Part shown: positions 36,719 to 45,395 of the stretch, piece by piece | Numbering within the stretch: position 1 is the first letter of the stretch | How the letters are laid out: each line of letters opens with the position of its first letter | DNA from: Phycisphaerales bacterium | GTDB lineage: Bacteria > Planctomycetota > Phycisphaerae > Phycisphaerales > SM1A02 | Direction of reading: 5' to 3' | Assembly (NCBI GenBank): GCA_029268515.1 | Contig: JAQWNP010000002.1 | Location: forward strand, 124,001-188,000 | Length of the DNA stretch: 64,000 nt | Made by a program: the position numbers and the translations under genes | Notes under the pieces: model-generated | Databases searched by the model: none | What the model was told of the DNA's origin: nothing | Seen by the model: only the letters and a program-made list of their open reading frames with translations

Positions 36719-39700
36719 TTTCCATCATTACGCCGTCGCAGCGTATTTTGAAGTGTAGCGCGGAGAATAAACTTCGCGAGATCGAAATTTGAACTGAGTT
36801 TCCATTTGGCGTTTCCGATAGGGCCAACATATTCCATGGGCACCTCTTCATCACTGACATACGGACGCAGTTCAGAGATCACATCACCCAGCGCATAGAT
36901 AGGTAGTTTGGTGGTCATGTCGATTTCATTGGTTACAAAGTTGATCTTGCCAGAGATCGGAAAATTGAACTTATCAACATGCACTGCAAAGGGCTCGTAA
37001 ACCATAACTCCATCGGTAATGTTGGCTGTGATTGGATCAATTGACCCCTTGATCTGCTTGGCGTGGGAACTCTGTGCGGCGCTCAGCGCTAACATGAGTG
37101 GAAGCCCGCTATCAAACGTGACCTCTCCAACAGTCAGTTTCAGTTGGCCACCAAGATTTTTCATTTCGCCATTAATAGGAATAGCCGCGTCAGACCAACT
37201 CAGTCGAAGTGGTTCTTGCCCAGCATCAATGTCTCCTAGAATTGGTCCCATCTTCGACAGCACGACGGCGCGTAATAGTGGTGTAATGATCACTTGGCCC
37301 TTAAGTGGCGAGTCCGGATCAGTGCGAAGGACGCCTCCTTTGTTGACCAAAGCGGCATTCATTTGTGAATTCGTTGACTTGAGATCTAGGTTTAAGCTTC
37401 CAGTCTCTCTTGAAAAGTTGTCAATGGTCAATGAGCCACTGACAAGTTCTCCAAGGGAGGCGGTCAGCACACCACCAAGATCAGCCGCTGCATCTAAGAG
37501 TGCGGTTGGTACCTGGGTGATTGATCCCTGAAGATCAATTTGTAGTTTCTTTGGAGTCCAAATACCTTTGCGATTGGTAAGTCGTTCGATGGTTCCGGAA
37601 ATATCAACGGTGCCCGATCCGCTTCCACCAGATGAGGCGGCCTTAAGAACAACGCCTTCAACTAAACTCTTTGTTGCGAAGTGCGCTTTGATTGGATTCA
37701 GTGACTGAACGCTTCCATCACCAGACTTAATATTAATTTGGCTCATGTTTGCCGTCAGATCAATATGTACGTCGCCCGGTTGCTCGTTCTCTGTGGAGAA
37801 CATGGATAGTGGCAATTCAAGGGCATCGACCTGAAGCGACAGTGGTACATCATTGGTCACTGTAATTGCAGTGAGCTGACCAGAGGAACCAGAGCTACCT
37901 CGCACATCTCTATCTAGGATGTCACCAAGCGTTTGGCTGCTGAACACCGTTTTCAGACCCGGGCTTGTCACCTTGATCATCTCAGATGTGACCTTTACAT
38001 CTGCGCGGCCGTTTAGATTCTGCATTGCAGTTGTGACAACCAGCTCGGCTGCGGACAACATCAACGCATCTTTTTCTTTCTTATTCGGCGCCAGTGTCAT
38101 ATTGGATTTGACGGTGATCTTTCCACTGTCGCCGGTCCATAGCCCGATTTTTCCTTTAGGCATACCCAACGCTTTTTCGAGATTGGGCGTATTAATAGAG
38201 GTAAGTTCTGCTGATCCAGTGAGGCTCTTTGAGCCATCAGATTGATGATCTAGTGAGAGCGTTGTTGCGAGATCAGCCACCTGCCCACCTTGGGCAGCGC
38301 GCATGCGTGTTGAGACATCCGCTGCCATGGTGCCACCTTGCGCGACATCATATGAAACCGTTGCTTTGGTTCGGCGCAGCTCGACCCCATTGGGTAATGA
38401 CTTCGCTAAAGAGAATGTCACCTGGTCAAGTGTCAATGATGCTTTGATTGGATCTTCAGGTGGCGCTAAACCACCACCAAGCTTCTCGGGAAGTGAGAAG
38501 GGTTCAATCGAAGCAGTCAGGTGCGCAGGTCCAGCAAGGATCAGCGTTGGTTCTTCAAGTGTCTTCTGTAGACCCGCAGCCATCGATGGTGTCAATGTAA
38601 GGTCTGCGTTGGCCTCAAGCACTGAAACGCCAATGGGACCAACTTGGACGCGTCCGTTGGCTGTGCCGGCGGCAGCTTGAACTGATGCAATGATCTCTCT
38701 CGCTTCTGTTGGCCCTTTTGAAGTGAGATCAACAGAAATCGCTTTGCCCAAAAGTTGCTCGGTGTTGACGTTGCCTATGGATGCGGCAAGAGACTCAATA
38801 CTCTCAAGAACATCGACGGGAATATCCTTGAGCGCTATGGTGCCGATCGGAATAACACCCGGCATGTGCTGTAGTGAGCCATCTTCTTTAAGTAAATCAT
38901 CGAAAGTAAGATCGATGGCCAGTGAGCCACTGCCAATGCCTGCGCCACCCTTGAGTTCAAGGTTCTTCCCAAGCCCCTTGGCATTAAAAGAGATAGACGT
39001 ATCTCGTATCCGTACTGGCGAAACGTCATTGTCTTGCGAAGCGGTCAACTGGAAATTATTTTCAATGGCAAGCGTGCCTGTGCCTGTGATCTCTTCAATG
39101 CCACCACTGCTAACGCTGGTCGGAATCGTGAATTGACTAATCTCAAGCTTGGTACGTAAGACTTCGCTGACTTCTACCTTGGCGAGTCGCTTAACGGTGG
39201 CAGGGCTGATCTTAAGATCGATAGAGCCATTCCCTGATCCCCCACCGCTGGCAATGTCCTGGGTGCCCGTTAAGTTCGCCTTGAGTTGAGAACTACTGAT
39301 AGCGATCGTATAGCTATTGCCATTTGTGCTCGTTGATGTGTCAGCACTTTCATTTGTTGGTGCATCTGCCGATCCAAAGGTGCCGCTGAAATCGATTGTC
39401 TCTCCAATGTCATCCGTAAGTTGCAGTTGGGAACCCGCAACAAATGGCTGCCCGAGCGCTGTTGGCAGGTTTTTCCCCTCGATGGTGCCAATAAGATTGG
39501 CTGGAGAGAAAGAGAAATCTTGTGAAGAGCTGTTTCTGACGATCGGATCGTTCACAACTAAGTTTGTCTTGAAGGTACTCGCGCCTGAATTGGCCAATTG
39601 GGCAGATGCGTTTCCATCAATGACCAAACGTTTCGATAAATCGTCTGAAGTCATGCGCAGTGTGAACTGTTTAAGCTGACTCTTTGGAGGCGTGAGTGGT

Positions 39701-40431
39701 AGTCCCACACTGTTCATGCCGATGTCGAAAGCCAATTTGGCTTGCTTTGGTGTCAGGGCACCACTCTTGCTGATGAGATTGTCAATGGTGCCCTTGAGGG
39801 TAATGTTTCCATCCTGCCCATCAGCGGCTGTCGTGGCTTTCGCCTCTAATAAGAAGCGTCCTCCGGGTTGGTAGTCGACGTCAAGCTGTGAGATGTCATA
39901 AGTGAACACGCGTTTGTCGGGTAGTTCAGTCAGCGTGATAGCAAAGTCATGCACCTTGATATCCATACGAGGCATGGGATCACTGCTTGATTTGTCCCCA
40001 CCCTTATCATTTTTCGGATCTTCTTTTTTGTCATTACGATCTGAAAGAAGTTTGCTTAAGCTCAAAGCGCCATCTTGATCGAGCGTGGTAGAGATGGCGC
40101 CAGTCAGATCAATGCGAATCGGATCGATGCCCGACAGCAGTAAACTGAACAAGCCGCGGTTGAGCTTGACGCCGACATCAACTGATGTAACGCCATCTTT
40201 ACCGTTAATGACAAAGTGCTCTATCTCCTGTGAGCCGAACCAACTTAATGAAAGTCCTTCAACGTTGACAGTGCCATTGATGGATTTATCCATTTGTGAA
40301 CGAACAATTGCTTGCGCGATGCCCCACGAGAGAATCCACGGAAGGAGGATGAGAATGATGATAAGGGCAGCGATGGGCGCAATAACCCAAGCAAGCCAGC
40401 GGCGGCGTTTTCGTAAGGTGGTCTCGGTCAT
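36715..40431 (-). CDS. Large AsmA-like membrane-anchored protein
   Basis: The 1238-residue protein has a basic N-terminus and one membrane segment at about residues 12-34 (IAPIAALIIILILLPWIL), then over 1100 residues of beta-rich, repetitive extracytoplasmic sequence. A Lys/Asp-rich linker (DRNDKKEDPKNDKGGDKSS) lies near residue 140, and the C-terminus has VDKFNFPISGKINFVTNEID and LPIYALGDVISELRPY, as in AsmA/DUF748 proteins. AsmA-like proteins of diderm bacteria (with TamB and YhdP) form long lipid-transfer bridges across the envelope. That role is likely here but only inferred. No neighbouring gene hints at a partner. Confidence 0.7.
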   Translation of the reverse strand: MTETTLRKRRRWLAWVIAPIAALIIILILLPWILSWGIAQAIVRSQMDKSINGTVNVEGLSLSWFGSQEIEHFVINGKDGVTSVDVGVKLNRGLFSLLLSGIDPIRIDLTGAISTTLDQDGALSLSKLLSDRNDKKEDPKNDKGGDKSSSDPMPRMDIKVHDFAITLTELPDKRVFTYDISQLDVDYQPGGRFLLEAKATTAADGQDGNITLKGTIDNLISKSGALTPKQAKLAFDIGMNSVGLPLTPPKSQLKQFTLRMTSDDLSKRLVIDGNASAQLANSGASTFKTNLVVNDPIVRNSSSQDFSFSPANLIGTIEGKNLPTALGQPFVAGSQLQLTDDIGETIDFSGTFGSADAPTNESADTSTSTNGNSYTIAISSSQLKANLTGTQDIASGGGSGNGSIDLKISPATVKRLAKVEVSEVLRTKLEISQFTIPTSVSSGGIEEITGTGTLAIENNFQLTASQDNDVSPVRIRDTSISFNAKGLGKNLELKGGAGIGSGSLAIDLTFDDLLKEDGSLQHMPGVIPIGTIALKDIPVDVLESIESLAASIGNVNTEQLLGKAISVDLTSKGPTEAREIIASVQAAAGTANGRVQVGPIGVSVLEANADLTLTPSMAAGLQKTLEEPTLILAGPAHLTASIEPFSLPEKLGGGLAPPEDPIKASLTLDQVTFSLAKSLPNGVELRRTKATVSYDVAQGGTMAADVSTRMRAAQGGQVADLATTLSLDHQSDGSKSLTGSAELTSINTPNLEKALGMPKGKIGLWTGDSGKITVKSNMTLAPNKKEKDALMLSAAELVVTTAMQNLNGRADVKVTSEMIKVTSPGLKTVFSSQTLGDILDRDVRGSSGSSGQLTAITVTNDVPLSLQVDALELPLSMFSTENEQPGDVHIDLTANMSQINIKSGDGSVQSLNPIKAHFATKSLVEGVVLKAASSGGSGSGTVDISGTIERLTNRKGIWTPKKLQIDLQGSITQVPTALLDAAADLGGVLTASLGELVSGSLTIDNFSRETGSLNLDLKSTNSQMNAALVNKGGVLRTDPDSPLKGQVIITPLLRAVVLSKMGPILGDIDAGQEPLRLSWSDAAIPINGEMKNLGGQLKLTVGEVTFDSGLPLMLALSAAQSSHAKQIKGSIDPITANITDGVMVYEPFAVHVDKFNFPISGKINFVTNEIDMTTKLPIYALGDVISELRPYVSDEEVPMEYVGPIGNAKWKLSSNFDLAKFILRATLQNTLRRRNDGN

Positions 40432-40565
40432 TTGAATCTCCGCCTTTGAGGTCTTTGAAACGCTATTGATGAATCCGTAGTTTAGACGCCACGGTGGGAT
40501 TTGTATGCTGCTGCCGCTGAATCGGCTAGCGATCCCCTCTTGCGGTGTCGGCTATGCTGGTAGGT

Positions 40566-41441
40566 ATGCCAAATGTGATTCAGACATCCGCATCAGCCAA
40601 GGTCAACCTTGCACTCTGGGTCGGTGCCGTCGGCGCCGATGGAATGCACCCCATCTGTTCATGGATGGTGGGCCTTGATTTGTGCGATGAATTGACACTT
40701 CATCGGCTCGAGCCCGGGGGGCTGAGTCGCTATGCAATTCTCTGGCATGAAGAGGCATTGCAAAAAAGTGAGATCAACTGGCCCATTAAGAATGATCTCG
40801 CTGTTCGGGCGCATCTTGCTTTGCAAGCACATGTGGGTCGAGCGTTGCCTTTGCAAATGAAATTAGAAAAGCGAATTCCAGTTGGCGGTGGACTTGGCGG
40901 TGGCTCGTCTGATGCCGCGGCAACATTACGTGGTCTCAATCTTCTCTTTGACTTGAACGTGAGTCGTGAGACGCTCGCAGCGATCGGAGCCGAGATCGGC
41001 TCAGATATTCCCTTCTTTATCAATGGCGGGAGCGCACTCGTAGAAGGCTTAGGTGAGAGAGTGACTCATAAAACACTCAAAGCGCCAATCTACTTGGCAG
41101 TGTTTTTCCCTGCGGTCTCTTGTCACACGGGCCAGGTCTATCAGAAGTTTGATGAACTGCCAGAGAACGCCACGTGCCCACAGAAAATTTATGACATGAT
41201 TGACTCACCCATTGATCCAAAAGCGATGTTCAATGATCTGACTGCCGCAGCTTGTTGTGTTGCTCCGATTCTTGAGCAGCACATAGAGAAGATCACTGCG
41301 CTGGCCAATCGACCCACTGCTGTCAGTGGTAGCGGGTCTACATTGTTTGTGATCTGTGATGACTTAATGCATGCTGAGGCGATCGTAGCGGCAGTCAACC
41401 AGGAGTTGAGCCTCCCTGGATTGGCCACAGCGACCTCTTAA
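40566..41441 (+). CDS. ispE: 4-diphosphocytidyl-2-C-methyl-D-erythritol kinase
   Basis: IspE phosphorylates CDP-methylerythritol in the MEP isoprenoid pathway. The product (291 residues from ATG 40566; ATG 40554 and GTG 40545 are in frame too, with no decisive ribosome binding site) has the GHMP kinase motifs: SASAKVNLALWV at the N-terminus, the ATP loop PVGGGLGGGSSDAAATL at about 106, GSDIPFFINGGSALVEGLGE, and the C-terminal AVSGSGSTLFV. The catalytic Lys and Asp are present. It stands alone between the AsmA-like gene (divergent) and the M3 peptidase gene. Confidence 0.93.
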   Translation: MPNVIQTSASAKVNLALWVGAVGADGMHPICSWMVGLDLCDELTLHRLEPGGLSRYAILWHEEALQKSEINWPIKNDLAVRAHLALQAHVGRALPLQMKLEKRIPVGGGLGGGSSDAAATLRGLNLLFDLNVSRETLAAIGAEIGSDIPFFINGGSALVEGLGERVTHKTLKAPIYLAVFFPAVSCHTGQVYQKFDELPENATCPQKIYDMIDSPIDPKAMFNDLTAAACCVAPILEQHIEKITALANRPTAVSGSGSTLFVICDDLMHAEAIVAAVNQELSLPGLATATS

Positions 41442-41555
41442 GCCCCCTCTTTACTGCGAGTCAGTGACTCTGATCCATCGTGCAGCTTGGATTCTTGCTG
41501 GTGCGGTATCCTAGTGCGTTCCTAATATGAATTCTCATGAGTAGAAAGGTCAACT

Positions 41556-43256
41556 ATGGCTACCGCAACCGATGGTTTTGTTCCAGCCAATTTGAATGGC
41601 GCTCAAATCGAAGATGTTCAACCGCTTGTCGATGCGTTGATTAATCGTGATGTCGAAGAGCCGGAGGCTTTAGAGACGCTGGTACTTGATCGTAGTGAGC
41701 TTGACTCTGCCACGAGTGAAGCGCATGTCGAACTTTATGTCAGTATGACTCGACACACAGATGATGAAGTGGCGAAGAAGGGTTATCTCAGGTTTGTTGA
41801 GCAGACTGAACCGGCGCTCAAAAAAGCAGCCTTTGAATTGGACAATAAGGTGGCCTCATCGCCAGCTGTTTCACAACTTGATTCAGAACGCTATGGCGTA
41901 TTGCTTCAGGGTATACGAAGCGATGTAGAGATTTTCTGTGAGGAAAATATTCCACTCTTTACAGAGGACACCAAACTCGGTCAGGAGTATGGGGAGATTC
42001 GTGGTGCCATGAGCGTCGTTTTTGACGGTGAAGAGCGCACCTTGCCACAGATGGGTCGCTATTTTGAGGACACGGATCGATCTGTCCGTGAGGGCGCTTG
42101 GTTGGCAGTTGCTGAGCGACGTAATCAGGATCGAGACCGTATTGACGACATCTTCGATCGTATGGTTCAAATCCGTCATCAGATTGGTGTCAATACGGGT
42201 CTTGGCGATTACCGTTCCTATATGTTCAGAGCGATGCATCGCTTCGCTTATACACCGAAGGACTGCTTTGTTTTCCATGAAGCTGTTGAAGAGACCTGTA
42301 TTCCTGTGCTTCGAAAACTTGACAGGCTGCGTGCATCGCAGCTGAATCTAAGTGAGCTGCGACCTTGGGATCTTGAGGTTGATCCGCATGGGCGTGAACC
42401 ACTGCGGCCATTTGTTGATGCAAGTGATCTTATTGAGCGCTCTTCGCGCGTCTTTCATCGTATGGATTCAACTCTTGGCAAACTGTTTGATTCGCTTCGT
42501 GAAGGTGATTGCCTCGATCTTGACTCTCGAATGAATAAACAGCCAGGTGGCTATCAGGTCTTTAAGGAGCGCCAGCGCATTCCATTTATCTTTATGAATG
42601 CAGCGGGTCTTCATCGTGATGTCGAGACAATGGTTCATGAAGCAGGTCACGCATTCCATTCCTTACTCTCTCGAGATGAGCCATTGATTGCTTACCGTAA
42701 CCCGCCAATCGAGTTTGCAGAAGTGGCTTCTATGACAATGGAGCTGACATCATTTCCGTATCTTGATGAGTTTTATACTGAAGAAGAAGCAAGTCGGGCG
42801 CAGCGTCTTCAGCTTCAGAGTCTCGCTAAAATGTTGCCTTGGATTGCAACGATCGATGCATTTCAACATTGGATCTACGACACCCCAACGCATTCAAGAC
42901 AAGAGCGGGAAGAAGCGTGGGTTAATCTTGAGGATCGTTTTGGTTCAGCTCTTGACTGGAGTGGTCTCGAGCATTTTCAGAGTTGCGCATGGCATCGACA
43001 ACTCCATCCCTTCCAAGTTCCGTTTTATTACATTGAATATGGCATTGCTCAGCTCGGTGCGTTGCAGTTGTGGCTGCAGTTTCGGGAGGATCCGGAGCGA
43101 GCGCTTCGGAACTACGCAAAGGCTCTTTCATTAGGAGGTAGCCGCCCTCTTCCAGAGCTCTTCGAGGCGGCAGGACTTGAATTTAGGTTTGATACAGAAA
43201 TGATGGGCAAGTTAATGGATACCGTGGGACAAGTGCTTACGGAGTTGCCTGAGTGA
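41556..43256 (+). CDS. M3 family oligoendopeptidase (PepF-like)
   Basis: The 566-residue protein has the zinc protease motif VHEAGHAFHSLL at about residue 360, with the third ligand expected in FAEVASMTMEL. The length and the N-terminal helical domain with YGEIRGAMSVVFDGEERTLPQM are those of oligoendopeptidase F, a cytoplasmic enzyme that cuts short peptides. No signal peptide is present. AGAAAGG lies shortly before the ATG. The stop overlaps by four bases (GTGA) the start of the PLP decarboxylase, so both are probably made from one message: peptides to amino acids to amines. Confidence 0.92.
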   Translation: MATATDGFVPANLNGAQIEDVQPLVDALINRDVEEPEALETLVLDRSELDSATSEAHVELYVSMTRHTDDEVAKKGYLRFVEQTEPALKKAAFELDNKVASSPAVSQLDSERYGVLLQGIRSDVEIFCEENIPLFTEDTKLGQEYGEIRGAMSVVFDGEERTLPQMGRYFEDTDRSVREGAWLAVAERRNQDRDRIDDIFDRMVQIRHQIGVNTGLGDYRSYMFRAMHRFAYTPKDCFVFHEAVEETCIPVLRKLDRLRASQLNLSELRPWDLEVDPHGREPLRPFVDASDLIERSSRVFHRMDSTLGKLFDSLREGDCLDLDSRMNKQPGGYQVFKERQRIPFIFMNAAGLHRDVETMVHEAGHAFHSLLSRDEPLIAYRNPPIEFAEVASMTMELTSFPYLDEFYTEEEASRAQRLQLQSLAKMLPWIATIDAFQHWIYDTPTHSRQEREEAWVNLEDRFGSALDWSGLEHFQSCAWHRQLHPFQVPFYYIEYGIAQLGALQLWLQFREDPERALRNYAKALSLGGSRPLPELFEAAGLEFRFDTEMMGKLMDTVGQVLTELPE

Positions 43257-44707
43257 GTGATCAAACAGGGCATATGACATCAGGCGAATTCAAAGAGCAT
43301 GGCTATGCCATGATTGATTGGATCGCCAACTACATGGAGCAGGTTGAAAAATATCCGGTCCTGTCTCAAGTCAGTCCTGGTGACATCTACAACAAGCTTC
43401 CAGAGCATCCACCTCAGCAGGCAGAAGACATGTCAGCTGTCATGAAAGATGTTGATGAGATTGTGCTGCCCGGAATAACCCATTGGCAGTCACCAAACTT
43501 CTTTGCTTACTTTCCAGCCAACGTTTCTGGGCCATCAATTCTTGGCGAGCTACTTTCTGCGGGGCTTGGTGTTCAGGGCATGCTTTGGTCAACCAGTCCC
43601 GCGTGCACAGAGGTTGAGACGCGGATGCTTGATTGGATGGTCGACCTCCTCGACTTGCCCAAGACTTTTCTGTCGTCCACTGATGGTGGTGGAGTCATCC
43701 AAGACTCTGCTTCGAGTGCTGCCATTTGCGCCATGATTGCAGCTCGAGAGCGTGTCACTGCTGGAGATGTCAATAAAATTGGTCTCAGTGGGCAAGCTCA
43801 GCCACTGGCAGCTTACTGCTCTGCTGATGCCCACTCGAGTATTGAAAAGGGCGCGCGGATTATTGGTGTTGGATCTCAGTTCCTTCGCCTCATACCCACT
43901 GATGAAGATCACCGAATGCGTCCCGAGGCGCTTGAGGCAGCGATTGAGGCAGATGTCGCGGCAGGCCGAAAGCCATTTTTTGTGGCAGTGACTCTTGGCA
44001 CCACATCTTGTGGCGCGGTAGACCCACTGCCAGCAATTGCAGCTATTGCTCGACGTCATCAAATTTGGATTCATGTTGATGGGGCGATGTATGGAATCAC
44101 AGCATTGTTGCCAGAGTGTCGGTGGATAAACGAGGGGCTAGAACTGGTAGACAGCTACAGTGTGAATGCTCATAAATGGATGTTGACCAATTTCGACTGT
44201 AATTGCTTTTGGATTCGTAATAAGGAAGAACTGATTAGTTCACTGTCGATTTTGCCAGAGTTTCTCGTTAACAAGGCAACTGAGTCAGGGGCTGTGATCG
44301 ACTACCGTGATTGGCAGATTCCACTGGGGCGAAGATTTCGGGCATTAAAACTGTGGATGGTCATTAGACACTATGGTGTCGAGGGTTTGCGTACATTCGC
44401 ACGTGAGCATGTTCAGCAGGCGCAGAAGTTTGCTGCCTACGTCGAGGCCGACGATCACTTTGAGTTAATGGCGCCTCACCCACTCACGCTTGTTACATTT
44501 CGACATCTCGGTGGTGATGCAATTAATGAACGCTTACTAGATATCCTTAACGAATCTGGAAAGCTGTATTTGAGCCACTGCAAATTGTCAGGAAAATATG
44601 TGCTCCGCATGGCCATTGGCTCATCGAAAACAACCGAGGATCATGTCGATCAGGCGTGGGCGTCTATTTGCCAGGCGGCAGCCCAGGCTGAAATTGAGTT
44701 GAGTTAG
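43253..44707 (+). CDS. PLP-dependent group II amino acid decarboxylase (aromatic type)
   Basis: The 484-residue product has the layout of aromatic L-amino acid decarboxylases. Motifs are HWQSPNFFAYFPANVS, SADAHSSIEKGARIIGV (the His that stacks on PLP), the Asp motif HVDGAMYG, and the PLP lysine in SVNAHKWMLTNFDC (about Lys308). The C-terminal YVLRMAIGSSKTTEDHVDQAW is typical. Substrate may be tryptophan, tyrosine, DOPA or phenylalanine; sequence alone does not decide. The start used is GTG 43253, overlapping the M3 peptidase stop, with GGAG 8 bases upstream; ATG 43274 is an alternative. Confidence 0.88.
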   Translation: MSDQTGHMTSGEFKEHGYAMIDWIANYMEQVEKYPVLSQVSPGDIYNKLPEHPPQQAEDMSAVMKDVDEIVLPGITHWQSPNFFAYFPANVSGPSILGELLSAGLGVQGMLWSTSPACTEVETRMLDWMVDLLDLPKTFLSSTDGGGVIQDSASSAAICAMIAARERVTAGDVNKIGLSGQAQPLAAYCSADAHSSIEKGARIIGVGSQFLRLIPTDEDHRMRPEALEAAIEADVAAGRKPFFVAVTLGTTSCGAVDPLPAIAAIARRHQIWIHVDGAMYGITALLPECRWINEGLELVDSYSVNAHKWMLTNFDCNCFWIRNKEELISSLSILPEFLVNKATESGAVIDYRDWQIPLGRRFRALKLWMVIRHYGVEGLRTFAREHVQQAQKFAAYVEADDHFELMAPHPLTLVTFRHLGGDAINERLLDILNESGKLYLSHCKLSGKYVLRMAIGSSKTTEDHVDQAWASICQAAAQAEIELS

Positions 44708-44807
44708 TGCTGTCGATCGAGATGGTGCCGACCGAGTCATCTTGACTGAGGGGCAATAACAAGCTGAATAGGGCTATTTTAAGCGGCCTATGCCTTAGAA
44801 TGATCCA

Positions 44808-44819
44808 AGAACTAGTTCT
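44808..44819. promoter_or_regulatory. 12-bp perfect palindrome upstream of the export cassette
   Basis: The sequence AGAACTAGTTCT is a perfect palindrome 36 bases before the start of the Cys-rich exported protein that opens the cassette. A TATACT box lies at 44840-44845 but is too near the ATG for a normal leader. The palindrome is a candidate operator for a dimeric regulator. No regulator gene is adjacent. Confidence 0.3.
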
Positions 44820-44855
44820 CTACGTATGCATTTGAGAGCTATACTCAGGTAACAC

Positions 44856-45296
44856 ATGAAACGACTTGCATCCATCATGACCTTTCTGGCAGTGTTCGGC
44901 TGGTTCTTGAACCCAGCGATCGCGCTGTGTTGCCAGGACTGTGATCAATGTACAGAGACCTGCTCTGTTGCGTTTGTGCCAGTGATTAAAGAGACGCCTT
45001 CATGCTGTAGCTCAAAGGCGACGGATTGTCACGCGGCGGTTCAAGTAAAACAAACGAGCCAAGATTGCTGTTCACAGTGTCGTTGCAGCGTGACAGATGC
45101 ACCAACGATTGAGCCCATGATGGCATCAGTCGTGATCAAGTCGTATGACGAACTAGACAATGTGAACCACGCGATTGCAAGTCAGTCTTTGAACGGCACC
45201 AGCATTCAGCAATCGAAGCTTGGAATGAGCCCCAAGCCGCCAGGTGATCCACCTGGCCGGCAGTTGCTTATTCAAATTCAGATCCTTCGCATCTAA
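44856..45296 (+). CDS. Small exported Cys-rich protein, unknown
   Basis: The 146-residue protein has a cleavable signal peptide (about 1-24) followed at once by 12 cysteines in residues 25-77, in clusters such as ALCCQDCDQCTETC, TPSCCSSKATDC and SQDCCSQCRC. The rest is free of Cys, with a Pro/Gly-rich end. Such spacing suits metal binding or a disulfide-bonded knot. I do not know the family. It heads a run of export genes on the same strand, and a hairpin with T run at 45319-45353 separates it from them, as if it could be made in larger amounts than the transporter. Confidence 0.7.
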   Translation: MKRLASIMTFLAVFGWFLNPAIALCCQDCDQCTETCSVAFVPVIKETPSCCSSKATDCHAAVQVKQTSQDCCSQCRCSVTDAPTIEPMMASVVIKSYDELDNVNHAIASQSLNGTSIQQSKLGMSPKPPGDPPGRQLLIQIQILRI

Positions 45297-45318
45297 GAAA
45301 AGAAAACTCAGTGTATTG

Positions 45319-45360
45319 ACGAGCAAGCTGCGCTATGCATATTGCTCGTTTTTAGCGAGC
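45319..45360 (+). terminator. Hairpin terminator with overlapping alternative hairpin (possible attenuator)
   Basis: ACGAGCAA (45319-45326) pairs with TTGCTCGT (45342-45349) and is followed by TTTTT: a rho-independent terminator. The right arm can also pair downstream, GCTCG (45344-45348) with CGAGC (45356-45360), which would exclude the terminator. It lies between the Cys-rich protein and the HlyD-type gene, so transcription of the transporter may be reduced or controlled here. Confidence 0.5.
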
Positions 45361-45395
45361 CGGTTCTTTTAAACAGTTGCGTCAGGAATCTGTGC

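Noticed and set aside
37019-39679. Several open frames of 100-170 residues opposite the AsmA-like gene
   Set aside because: They are low-complexity Ser/Pro-rich translations of the opposite strand of a repetitive gene, without ribosome binding sites.
45342-45395. Extended N-terminus of the HlyD-type gene from TTG 45342
   Set aside because: It starts inside the terminator hairpin, and ATG 45396 has a well placed AGGA.
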